Source: DAITQM01 sp036832975 (GTDB lineage Bacteria > Pseudomonadota > Gammaproteobacteria > Xanthomonadales > Wenzhouxiangellaceae). From it: 64,000 bases of DNA. The DNA lies in the NCBI GenBank assembly GCA_036832975.1, contig DAITQM010000005.1:54815-118814 (forward strand). The letters run 5' to 3'. The notes under the pieces were generated by a model. That model was not told the DNA's origin. It saw nothing but the letters and a program-made list of their open reading frames with translations, and did no database searches. The translations under genes and the position numbers were made by a program. Of the stretch, positions 45,987-53,817 are shown one piece after another. Each line of letters starts with the position of its first letter. Position 1 is the stretch's first letter.

Positions 45987-46298
45987 TCAGGGTTCCTGCA
46001 CGCCTGTCAGGCGGCTTTTGATCATGTCAGGATTGCGCCGGCTGTCGAGAACGGCGTAGATGCGAATCTCGTCGCCTTCAACCCGGTAGTACACCGACCA
46101 GGGGAAGCGTTTGGACAACAGCCGATGGTAGCGATCGAAGCAAACCGCGTGAACTCCCGCGCTGATGCGCAGCGATTGGATGTCCGAGTACAGGGTATCC
46201 AGAAAGTAACGGCCGATGCCTGCGGACTGCCCTTCATAGAACCGGTAACCGGCTACCAGATCCCGGCGTGCCGCCGCGAGTATCCGGATGTTTTTCAC
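45987..46298 (-). CDS. RelE/ParE-type toxin
   Basis: A 103-residue basic protein of the RelE/ParE fold. The N-terminus MKNIRILAAARRDLVAGYRFYE and the central FPWSVYYRVEGDEIRIYAVLDSRRNPD match this family (a core of helices packed on a sheet, with the RNA- or gyrase-binding basic face). The antitoxin gene lies directly upstream and overlaps by four bases. Whether it is an mRNA interferase or gyrase poison cannot be told. Confidence 0.85.
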   Translation of the reverse strand: MKNIRILAAARRDLVAGYRFYEGQSAGIGRYFLDTLYSDIQSLRISAGVHAVCFDRYHRLLSKRFPWSVYYRVEGDEIRIYAVLDSRRNPDMIKSRLTGVQEP

Positions 46299-46513
46299 CT
46301 GATTTCCTGTTCGATCCTTTGCTTAGCGGTTTCCCAATCCTCAAATGATTCTTCGCCGCGTGTGACGGCCCGCTCCCGTTCGGCGAGCCGTTCGCCATGC
46401 CAGGCAGGGGCCGGCATCTCGTCGGCATGTTGGCTCAGGTCGTCCCAGAGGGTTTCCATCAACTGGAGCTTTTCCTCGACGGTCATCTCTTTCAGTGGCA
46501 GGGATACGCTCAT
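46295..46513 (-). CDS. Addiction-module antitoxin (TIGR02574-like)
   Basis: A 72-residue acidic protein: MSVSLPLKEMTVEEKLQLME, then TLWDDLSQHADEMPAPAWHG and ERLAERERAV. The MTVEEKLQLMETLWDDL helix and the WH..EL-like block are typical of the addiction module component family partnered with RelE/ParE toxins. It precedes and overlaps the toxin and itself overlaps the endonuclease stop by four bases, so the toxin-antitoxin pair is read with the restriction genes. Confidence 0.85.
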   Translation of the reverse strand: MSVSLPLKEMTVEEKLQLMETLWDDLSQHADEMPAPAWHGERLAERERAVTRGEESFEDWETAKQRIEQEIR

Positions 46514-49500
46514 GCTGTCCTCTCCTGGCCCGTGGTTGCATTCGGGCCGTTCTGGTTGAGTTGCTGCTCGATCATCTTACGGAATTTTGCCTCCACCTTG
46601 TCGGCAAAATCGGACTGCATTTCCCATACATCGACGAACTCGACGAAGGCCCAGCGTCCGTAGTTGCCGTGGTTGTTCACCCCGGGCACCCAGTAGGTCT
46701 CCATCGTGTTCTTCTTCTCTTTCGCATCTTCTCGGCGGTAGCCCTTGATCTCGACGACGAGGTGTAGCGAGTCATCTTCGCCGTTCCCATCGTCGACCAG
46801 GACGATGAAGTCCGGGATGTACGTGCGCATCTCGGAGCCATAGCGATAGGGCACCTCGAGCCCGAGGTTGTGATTCTTGACGTAGGCCAGAACGCGCGGA
46901 TGGGCTTCCGCCACGCGACAGAATTCGGCTTCCCAGTCGCTGTCCAGGATCACCCAGTTTACATGACAACGACGGGCGTCGGTCTCATAGCGACTCGTCT
47001 TGGAGGTATTGAAGTTCACATGCGCCGTCGAACCGACCGGGTTGTAGGGATCGAGCACGGCCTTCACGGGGCGGTTGCCGATCTCGGCGCGGGTGATGCC
47101 CGCGGTGATGCGCTCGCAGGCCATGTCGGCCAGCTCCTGATACATGAGCTGCGCCGGGTAGGTGCCGCCTTTGCAGACCAGGCAGGTATCCAGCCATTGC
47201 TTTGTAATGCGCTTGAGCTGGCCGAACAGGTGCAGCTTCGGCTCATCGCCGGGGTCACGCCATTTGGTGTAGAGCAGCCGTAGCGTGATGTGGTACGAGA
47301 GCGTCAAGCGCCGCATGTCTCCCGTATGAACCAGATTGAGATCCACGCCCTCGCCGATGATGCCGGCGTTCTTGGTGATGGATGGGCCGACCAGATCCGG
47401 CGTGAGTTCCATTACGGAGTCTTCCGTAAATTCGGCGGTCAGCCGCTCCTCTGGCAGCTCGACTCGGTACCCCGCCACCCGGGGGAAGCGGATCTCGAGT
47501 TCGTCCCGATCAGGCCGTATGGCCCTGACCTGGATGGTTTCCCGAGGCGGTTGCGGCGGGGCGACGACCGGCTTCGCCGTGAAGTCGAAGGGGATCCCCA
47601 GTACGTCGGCGTACTCGACGTTGAAAAGATTCTCTTCGTTCAGGTCATAGGACTGTCGCCGCAGCGCCCGGCCGATGACCTGTTCGCAAAGTAGCTGGGT
47701 GCCAAAAGCGCGCACGCCAAGAACGTGGGTGACGTTATTCGCATCCCATCCCTCGGTGAGCATGGCGACCGATACGACGCAGCGGATGGAATCGCCGAGC
47801 CGGCCTGGCTTGCCGACCGTGTTCATGACCTCCCGCAGGAGATCCTGGTCGGTGATGTTCTCTGCCTGGCGGCGGTCGCCGGTGCGTTCGATGATCTCGC
47901 GACGGAAGCGATCGATCTCGTCCGAGGCCATGTCCCGGAAGTTTTTGTCGAGCGCATCGCCGGACTCAAGCTGTTCGCTGTCGATCAGGAGGGTTCTCGG
48001 GCGGGCGAGTTGATTGCCGTGCTCATCGAAATTGCGGAACAGCGGCAGCCGGCCATTCTCGAGTGTGGTCGTACCATCGTCGTTCTCGCGGTGGAATCCC
48101 GAGATGAAGTCGTAGACGAGCTTTGAGGTCGAGGTGTTGTTGCATACCACGATGAAGCAGGGCGGCACGCTGATGCCGGCCGACTCCCAGAGGTCGAATG
48201 TCTTCTTGTAGTGCCCGTAGAGGGCCTCGAGCGCTGTCTGCAATTCGACGGGCAGGCTTAACGGGTCAAGCGTCTTCGCCTTGCCGCGTCCCTTTTTCGG
48301 CATACGTGTGCGGATGTGCTGCCAAAGGTTGCGGAACTTGGGCATTTCGCCGCCCGGGATGTTGTCCGCGACGGGCACGCGCGGTAGCTTCACGATTCCG
48401 CATTCGATGGCGTCCATGAGGGAAAAATCGCTCATGGTCCAGGGAAACAGCGTGCCCTCGGCGTAACCGGAGCCACTGAGGAAGAAGGGGGTTGCAGAGA
48501 GGTCAAGCACACGAGAAAGGCCCAACTTGCGATTGACCGCTTCGAGGCCCGAGATCCAAAGCCGTGCCGCTTCCTTGTTCTTTTCGGCTTCCTTCTTGTC
48601 GTCCCCTTTCAGATCGCCTTCCAGGTCTTCACCCGGTTTCTCGCGATAACAGTGGTGCGCTTCATCGTTGATCGCCAGGATATTCTTCATGCCCATCAAT
48701 TCAGGCATGACACGTTGGAGCATCTGTCCTTCGGTCTCGACCGTGTTGAGTGCCTCGCCGCGGCCTTGGAGGAGCGATCGGCCACCCTTAGACAGATCGA
48801 TACGCTCGCGGAGTTTGAAGGCGTGGTAGTTCGTGATGACAATCTTGGCGCGTTCCAGCTCGGCGAGCATGTCGCCCGGTACCAATTCGCGACTCTGGTA
48901 GTAGCTGTCCGGGTCGTTAGGCTGCAGGACGCGCAGGCGATCTCGAATGGTCAGACCCGGCGCCACGATCAGGAAGCCCCGCGTGAAACGCTTGCTTTGC
49001 GGACGACGCACGGCATTGATGGTCTGCCATGCGATCAGCATGGCCATTACTGTGGTCTTACCGGCTCCCGTCGCGAGCTTCAATGACATGCGCATCAACT
49101 CGGGATTGGCGTCGTTATTGGCGTTGGCGAGATGCTCGAGGAATCGCTTGCCGGCGTTGCCCGCGTGCGGTGCCACTTCGGTCAGCCAGATCGCGGTTTC
49201 GACAGCCTCTACTTGGCAGAAGAACGGGCGTGTGCCGCTGAATTTGTGGTGTCGCCAGTGTTGCAGTAGCCGCGCCGATTCGGGTGTCACGTGCCACTGG
49301 CTGGGGTTTGGCAGTTGGCGCCAGCGATCGACCTCCTGCCGGACGCCGTTGATGATGGCGGTGTGGTCGTACGCTTGCTCCTCGGTCGACAGTCCCTTGC
49401 CCTCGTCGAACAGCAGCGAGGTCTGCTCTGTTGAATCCTTGCGCTTCCTGGGCTTTGGAATCGGCGTGATGAACTCCGCACGCCGACGTGTTTCGATGAT

Positions 49501-49599
49501 CTTCTGGGTCGGCTGGCCGCTTTCGTCGAGTTCCCAATGCCGCGACGGGTACTCGTAGGGCGAATTGAGTATCGGCCGATCGAAGAACGGGTTATCCAC
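46510..49599 (-). CDS. Type III-like restriction endonuclease/helicase (BPTD_3080-type)
   Basis: A 1029-residue superfamily 2 helicase-nuclease. Walker A is in LKLATGAGKTTVMAMLI and the DEAH box in AINDEAHHCYRE; the helicase C-terminal part contains VVSVAMLTEGWDANNVTHVLGVRAF and QVIGRALRRQSYD. A C-terminal PD-(D/E)XK-like region (FIVLVDDGNGEDDSLHLVVEIKGYR) would cut DNA. The opening MDNPFFDRPILNSPYEYPSR resembles the BPTD_3080 family. The ORF is intact, so with the frameshifted methyltransferase its activity might endanger the host unless it too is inactive. Confidence 0.9.
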   Translation of the reverse strand: MDNPFFDRPILNSPYEYPSRHWELDESGQPTQKIIETRRRAEFITPIPKPRKRKDSTEQTSLLFDEGKGLSTEEQAYDHTAIINGVRQEVDRWRQLPNPSQWHVTPESARLLQHWRHHKFSGTRPFFCQVEAVETAIWLTEVAPHAGNAGKRFLEHLANANNDANPELMRMSLKLATGAGKTTVMAMLIAWQTINAVRRPQSKRFTRGFLIVAPGLTIRDRLRVLQPNDPDSYYQSRELVPGDMLAELERAKIVITNYHAFKLRERIDLSKGGRSLLQGRGEALNTVETEGQMLQRVMPELMGMKNILAINDEAHHCYREKPGEDLEGDLKGDDKKEAEKNKEAARLWISGLEAVNRKLGLSRVLDLSATPFFLSGSGYAEGTLFPWTMSDFSLMDAIECGIVKLPRVPVADNIPGGEMPKFRNLWQHIRTRMPKKGRGKAKTLDPLSLPVELQTALEALYGHYKKTFDLWESAGISVPPCFIVVCNNTSTSKLVYDFISGFHRENDDGTTTLENGRLPLFRNFDEHGNQLARPRTLLIDSEQLESGDALDKNFRDMASDEIDRFRREIIERTGDRRQAENITDQDLLREVMNTVGKPGRLGDSIRCVVSVAMLTEGWDANNVTHVLGVRAFGTQLLCEQVIGRALRRQSYDLNEENLFNVEYADVLGIPFDFTAKPVVAPPQPPRETIQVRAIRPDRDELEIRFPRVAGYRVELPEERLTAEFTEDSVMELTPDLVGPSITKNAGIIGEGVDLNLVHTGDMRRLTLSYHITLRLLYTKWRDPGDEPKLHLFGQLKRITKQWLDTCLVCKGGTYPAQLMYQELADMACERITAGITRAEIGNRPVKAVLDPYNPVGSTAHVNFNTSKTSRYETDARRCHVNWVILDSDWEAEFCRVAEAHPRVLAYVKNHNLGLEVPYRYGSEMRTYIPDFIVLVDDGNGEDDSLHLVVEIKGYRREDAKEKKNTMETYWVPGVNNHGNYGRWAFVEFVDVWEMQSDFADKVEAKFRKMIEQQLNQNGPNATTGQERTA

Positions 49600-49676
49600 G
49601 GCCTGCCTCCTCCTGACCCGGACAAGCTGAGCAGCCGCAACGGCGGAACCCGCGAATCACTCGCTCGCCGGTCAAA

Positions 49677-49873
49677 TCAACCACCGCCGCCCTGGTCCTG
49701 TGTGCGGCCATCATTCCCAACCCACTGATCAAGTTCTTTTTTCCGGACTTCCACAACCGCCAGACCTTGTGCGCGGGCATCTGCTTTCGGTCTATCCCCT
49801 TGTTCTCGATGTCGCGTTTGGCCCCCAGGTACAGCGCGATCTCGTCGACGGATAAGGATCGGTCCTCAACCAT
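49677..49873 (-). pseudogene. Excisionase-like helix-turn-helix gene, frameshifted
   Basis: From ATG 49873 the protein reads MVEDRSLSVDEIALYLGAKR and continues to MPAHKVWRLWK, a MerR/excisionase-type winged helix. Then one missing base at about 49736-49742 moves the frame; the family's ending VRKKELDQWVGNDG is in the other frame and stops at 49677. In the uncorrected frame the protein runs out of family and overlaps the endonuclease start (49592). Such genes often stand at the head of this restriction cassette. Confidence 0.65.
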
Positions 49874-50035
49874 CAGAACTGCCCCGGATAAATCGCTCGC
49901 CGAGCGAACTCGGTGACCGCGACGCCTACTAAACCGAACCCGAATGCCACGGAAGCTATCCAATAGAATCAAATAGATAAGACACCATGTATGAGAATTG
50001 GTCCCTGGAGACCAGAAATTCCCGATCCGCGCCGA

Positions 50036-50406
50036 TCGAAGCAGGTTCTCAGTTCGTCGCGATAGTGGCGTGCCTGTTCAATGCCGAATCGCTCGATCGT
50101 ATACCCAATTGTTGCATAGATTCCCGGAATTCTCGGTCAAGCTGGCGAGTGCAGCTTGTCCGATTCTCCGAAGAACCGTAGTCATTCTACGGTTCGAGGG
50201 GAAGCGGACAAGATGTGCCGCCAGCTTGGGCGAGAAACCGGGCGCGTCACCTTAGGTGAATTCGATTTTCCTGCTAATAGCGACATAACTATATGATTTC
50301 ATGGTGAATTTGATGAAGTCGAGCAAAATTTATGCAACTATTGGGTATATTCGGCGATCGCCTCAAGGTCCGTCGCCGCGCGGTGCGAGAAGCGATATTC
50401 AGCCAT
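50036..50406 (-). pseudogene. parE: parE toxin remnant split by a mobile element
   Basis: The parD stop overlaps an ATG (50406) that starts a ParE-like frame: MAEYRFSHRAATDLEAIAEY. It is cut by the family A element (core 50104-50345), which adds Thr-Gln-stop. Beyond the element the frame resumes as TIERFGIEQARHYRDELRTCFD (to about 50036) and then diverges from ParE, so the C-terminal half is missing as well. The two parts join exactly when the element and one copy of the TATA duplication are removed. Confidence 0.75.
50104..50345 (+). mobile_element. Family A MITE-like element, full copy 1
   Basis: A 242-base core with terminal inverted repeats (CCCAATTGTTGCATA and TATGCAACTATTGGG) and a direct TATA duplication at 50100-50103 and 50346-50349. 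Its left half can fold into a long imperfect hairpin around AACCGTAG-TCATT-CTACGGTT. No ORF is inside. It is inserted in parE. The copy at 53407-53648 has the same length, is in the opposite orientation and about 93% identical by eye. Confidence 0.85.
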
Positions 50407-50644
50407 TCGATACGCGGTATCGGGCCTCCGCGGCGGCCCAGATTTCGTCGAGACTGCGATTGCTTGGACCGCTGGCGACACCTTCGTCGATGGCGGCTTT
50501 CAGCGCGCTCGCCTTATCCTGCTCCCGGCGGATCAGATCACGAAAATACTCGCTGTCATTGGTGTAATCACCGCTGGCGACTTGCGCTTTGATCCAGTCG
50601 TCCTGGGCGTCCGTCAGGGTGATCGTCTTACGTACTGTGGTCAT
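50399..50644 (-). CDS. parD: ParD-like antitoxin (orphan)
   Basis: An 81-residue ribbon-helix-helix antitoxin: MTTVRKTITLTDAQDDWIKA, then QVASGDYTNDSEYFRDLIRR, the classical CopG/ParD form, and an acidic C-terminal toxin-binding tail. The parE toxin gene directly downstream is broken by a mobile element, so the antitoxin is now an orphan. Just upstream (50684-50782) lies half of another family A element, in the presumed promoter region. Confidence 0.9.
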   Translation of the reverse strand: MTTVRKTITLTDAQDDWIKAQVASGDYTNDSEYFRDLIRREQDKASALKAAIDEGVASGPSNRSLDEIWAAAEARYRVSNG

Positions 50645-50683
50645 CCTGGGCTTCTGATGCTGTCGTGCGATTGGTGTAGTATA

Positions 50684-50782
50684 CCCAATTGTTACATAAG
50701 TTCCCGGAATTCTCGGACAAGCTGGCGAGTGCAGCTTGTCCGATTCCCCGACGAAGCGTAGTAATTCTACGGTTCGAGGGGA
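50684..50782 (+). repeat. Family A element, partial left half (copy 2)
   Basis: About 99 bases matching the left part of the 242-base element, from CCCAATTGTTACATAAG to CTACGGTTCGAGGGGA, preceded by TATA. The right half is missing. The partial copy ends nine bases before the stop of the DUF8198-like gene and lies upstream of parD. Confidence 0.8.
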
Positions 50783-50790
50783 TTTAGTTT

Positions 50791-51498
50791 TTATTCTTCG
50801 GCCATGGCCGGCCACGTTGGGTTGAACGGCTTGGGGTCGCGGCGTTCGATTCGTTGGCGGATGGTGGTTTCGCGTTCGAAGATGACGGCGAGGAAATCCC
50901 CGGCGCCTTCGAGTTTGCGGAAAGCGGCAAAACCGCTTTCGAGAAAGTGTTGCAGTTCGCCGAAGCCGGCGGCGTGCGCTGGGGCGCGGAGCAGGCGGAG
51001 GAGGTGGTAAACCCAGTTCTTGTGAACCACCGCGTCGAGGGCGTGCCCGACATCGACGATCATTTCCAGTTGCCGGTGACGATCGGCCTCGCGGTCCATC
51101 GCCCGCCACGCCGCGGCATAGTTTGCCTCGTTGACCACGGCGCCCGGCAGTGCCGCGGCCAGCGCCAGATCGAATTCGATACTGAGCGCCTGCACTTCCA
51201 GCGCTTCGGCCACGGTCCGCAACAGGCGAGCCGGCATCGTCCGGCGCATGATCGGCAGGGCGCCGGCCAGTTCGCGGTTGCGCGGCATGAAATCCTTGCC
51301 GCCGTACAACTCCTCAAGAAAAAAATCGCACGCCGGCTGGAAGCGGGGCAGGGCACGCAGGTCGGCATAAGTCGCCTGCAAGCGGCGGTGTTGCCATTCC
51401 TGCACGGCGGCGAAGCGCCGGCCGAGATCGGTTCCGCGCGCCGTGCGGATCCGCTCGGCAAGCCTCAGGTTGGCGTCAAGCGCGTCAGCCAGCGGCAT
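50791..51498 (-). CDS. DUF8198-like hypothetical protein
   Basis: A 235-residue soluble, mostly helical protein. Start ATG 51498 (MPLADALDANLRLAERIRTA) is preferred over the upstream 51639, which lies in the peroxiredoxin gene. The conserved block RFQPACDFFLEELYGGKDFM and the helices after it match an uncharacterised proteobacterial family in which this FFLEELYG motif is the hallmark. No catalytic motif is seen. It follows the peroxiredoxin gene on the same strand with 46 bases between them. Confidence 0.7.
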   Translation of the reverse strand: MPLADALDANLRLAERIRTARGTDLGRRFAAVQEWQHRRLQATYADLRALPRFQPACDFFLEELYGGKDFMPRNRELAGALPIMRRTMPARLLRTVAEALEVQALSIEFDLALAAALPGAVVNEANYAAAWRAMDREADRHRQLEMIVDVGHALDAVVHKNWVYHLLRLLRAPAHAAGFGELQHFLESGFAAFRKLEGAGDFLAVIFERETTIRQRIERRDPKPFNPTWPAMAEE

Positions 51499-51544
51499 GG
51501 CAATCGAGGCGGGAATGAATCGGCGGGGAACGGGGTGCGGCGCG

Positions 51545-51991
51545 TCACTCCGCCGCCAGCACGGCGAGCAGTTCGTCTTTGCGGCGGCGGAACAGACTGA
51601 GCGCCTCGATATGGGCGTAGCGGATGATGCCCTTGGCATCGACCAGGAACACGGCGCGTTTCATCCCCAGGGGACCGCGACAACCGTACTGCGCCGCGAC
51701 TTGAAGGTCCGGGTCGCTGAGCAGCGTAAAGGGCAGGGCATGGCGGGAGCGGAACTTGCGGTGCGATTCGGCGTCATCTCGGCTGATGCCGATCACGGTT
51801 ACACCGAGGCCGGCGAATTCCTCGATGCCGTCGCGATATTCGCAAAGTTGCCGGGTGCAAACCGGGGTGTTGTCGCCGGGATAAAACACCAGAAGCAGCC
51901 GTTCGCCGCGCCGGGCGGAAAGCGTGAATGGGGCGCCGTCCTGATCGGGCAGCGTGAAATCGGGGGCCGGATCGCCATTTTGCAGGGTCAT
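51545..51991 (-). CDS. Peroxiredoxin, BCP type
   Basis: A 148-residue thioredoxin-fold peroxidase that reduces hydroperoxides. Peroxidatic Cys45 in NTPVCTRQLC and resolving Cys50 are five apart, the BCP/PrxQ pattern. I use ATG 51991 with GGAG in front rather than the longer 52060 start. It is divergent from the patatin gene across about 107 bases. Confidence 0.93.
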   Translation of the reverse strand: MTLQNGDPAPDFTLPDQDGAPFTLSARRGERLLLVFYPGDNTPVCTRQLCEYRDGIEEFAGLGVTVIGISRDDAESHRKFRSRHALPFTLLSDPDLQVAAQYGCRGPLGMKRAVFLVDAKGIIRYAHIEALSLFRRRKDELLAVLAAE

Positions 51992-52098
51992 CGTCGCGCT
52001 CCAGGGTAATCGATCAACCATTGTAACCCTTGTAACCCATGTAATCCTGGGCCCCTTCATTCTTCCTCCGGCGATCTGTTGTACACTCCGCTGCCATC

Positions 52099-53334
52099 AT
52101 GCTGAAACTACAAGCCGCCCCGCAGCCCGAGATCCACCGCCCGCCCCGCATCGGCGTCGCGGTCGCCGGGGGCGGGCCGCTGGGGGCGATTTACGAACTT
52201 GGCGCCTTGCGCGCCATCGACGAGAGCATTACCGGCCTCCACCTCCACGAAGTGGACGTTTACGTCGGCGTCAGCGCCGGTTCGTTCATCGCCGCAAGCC
52301 TGGCCAACCACGTTTCGACGGCGCAGATGTGCCGGATATTCATGGGCCGGCCGGAAGCTGAGCTGTCGTTCAGCCCGGAACACTTTCTGCGCCCGGCTTA
52401 CCGCGAATACGGCAAACGACTCCTCACCCTGCCTCGGATCATCGCCGGGACGTTGTGGGATCTCATCCGTCATCCGCGGCGCTACGGTCTGACCGAATCG
52501 CTGAATGCCTTCAGCCGGGCGATTCCGACCGGGATTTTCGACAACGAAACGATCCACCGTTTCATTCTCAAAGTGCTCGAAAAACCGGGCCGGACCAACG
52601 ATTTCCGCCATCTCGACACGCGGTTGTTCATTGTCGCCGTCGATCTCGACAGCGGCCAGGCCGTACGCTTCGGTGCCGATGAATTTCCGGAGGTGCCGAT
52701 CTCGCGCGCCGTGCAGGCGAGCGCCGCGCTGCCCGGTCTTTACCCACCGGTCAGGATCGGCGATCGCGATTATGTGGACGGTGCCTTGCGCCGCACACTG
52801 CACGCCTCGGTGGCGCTGCGCGATGGCTTGGATCTTTTGATCGGCATCAATCCGCTCGTGCCGTTCGCCGCGCCGCGCCGCGACGGCCCCGCGCACCACC
52901 TGGTCGGCGAGGGTCTGCCGCTGGTCCTGGCCCAGACTTTTCGCGCCCTGATCCAGTCGCGTATGCAGGTTGGACTCGGCAAGTACGCCACCGATTTCCC
53001 GCACAGCGCCATCTTGCTCGCCGAACCCAATCGCGACGATGAGGTGATGTTTTTCACCAACATCTTCAGCTACGCCAGTCGCACGCAGCTTTGCGAACAT
53101 GCCTACCAAACGACGCGCGCCGAACTCGCCGCCCGCGCCGACGATCTCGACGTTTTTCTCGCCCCTTACGGCTTCAGCCTCGACCGCGAACTGTTGGCCA
53201 AATCCCGCACCCTGAACGACAGCCTCGCCCACGAACCGCGGCACCACGCCGCCGTCAGCCGCCACCTGGAACGCACCTTGCACCGCCTCGACCGGGAACT
53301 CGAAAGGAGAGTGGCGGCTCCCGGACAGCGTTAA
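52099..53334 (+). CDS. Patatin-like phospholipase
   Basis: A 411-residue soluble lipase. The oxyanion hole is GGGPLGAIYELGAL, the nucleophile is Ser59 in GVSAGS, and the catalytic aspartate is in DYVDGALRR. The last third is a helical region without known motifs. No signal peptide is seen. Such enzymes release fatty acids from phospholipids. Two mobile elements (53407-53817) separate it from the convergent RND gene. Confidence 0.92.
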   Translation: MLKLQAAPQPEIHRPPRIGVAVAGGGPLGAIYELGALRAIDESITGLHLHEVDVYVGVSAGSFIAASLANHVSTAQMCRIFMGRPEAELSFSPEHFLRPAYREYGKRLLTLPRIIAGTLWDLIRHPRRYGLTESLNAFSRAIPTGIFDNETIHRFILKVLEKPGRTNDFRHLDTRLFIVAVDLDSGQAVRFGADEFPEVPISRAVQASAALPGLYPPVRIGDRDYVDGALRRTLHASVALRDGLDLLIGINPLVPFAAPRRDGPAHHLVGEGLPLVLAQTFRALIQSRMQVGLGKYATDFPHSAILLAEPNRDDEVMFFTNIFSYASRTQLCEHAYQTTRAELAARADDLDVFLAPYGFSLDRELLAKSRTLNDSLAHEPRHHAAVSRHLERTLHRLDRELERRVAAPGQR

Positions 53335-53406
53335 CCCAATCGTCCATTCCCGGGAGGCTTGACCAAGCCGCAGAGTAGTCGGGCGCATCACCTCTGGGCT
53401 TGTTCA

Positions 53407-53648
53407 CCCAATAGTTGCATAAATTTTGCTCGATTTTATCAAATGTACTGTGAAATCATATATTTATGTCGCTATTAGCAGGAAAATCGAATTCACCTAA
53501 AGTGACGCGCCCGGTTTCTCGCCCAAGCTGGCGGCACATCTTGCCCGCTTCCCCTCGAACCGTAGAATTACTACGGTTTTTCGGGGAATCGGACAAGCTG
53601 CACTCGCCAGCTTGACCGAGAATTCCGGGAACTTATGCAACAATTGGG
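53407..53648 (-). mobile_element. Family A MITE-like element, full copy 3
   Basis: Reverse-oriented copy of the 242-base element with ends CCCAATAGTTGCATAA and TTATGCAACAATTGGG and direct TTCA duplications at 53403-53406 and 53649-53652. Same length as copy 1 with scattered base differences, consistent with movement from a common source. Confidence 0.85.
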
Positions 53649-53658
53649 TTCAGCTTCC

Positions 53659-53817
53659 CTAACAGGTTGTTGAAAAACGCCATCCTGGCGTTTTTCAACG
53701 TCGCTTGCGAAAGGCGCGACTTTCGCTGCGCTCCCGAAATCAGCCACTGAGCAGCGCCTGATTTCGCCGGGCCATCCGTGGCCCGGATTAGCAGGCTGTT
53801 TTTCAACAGCCTGCTAA
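53659..53817 (-). mobile_element. Family B MITE-like element, full copy 2
   Basis: A 151-base core (53663-53813), opposite in orientation to the copy at 13606, between direct CTAA duplications (53659-53662 and 53814-53817). All five hairpins are conserved, with base changes in the loop of the AAATCAG/CTGATTT stem. It begins six bases after the family A target duplication and ends at the RND gene, whose TAG stop it forms. Confidence 0.85.

Noticed and set aside
49874..49972. Longer start of the excisionase-like protein
   Set aside because: The extra 33 residues are Arg/Ser-rich without family match; the conserved domain begins at ATG 49873.
50104..50345. CRISPR array or small RNA locus at the repeats near 50-53 kb
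   Set aside because: Copies are long, widely spaced, inverted to each other and bounded by target duplications; there is no repeat-spacer pattern.
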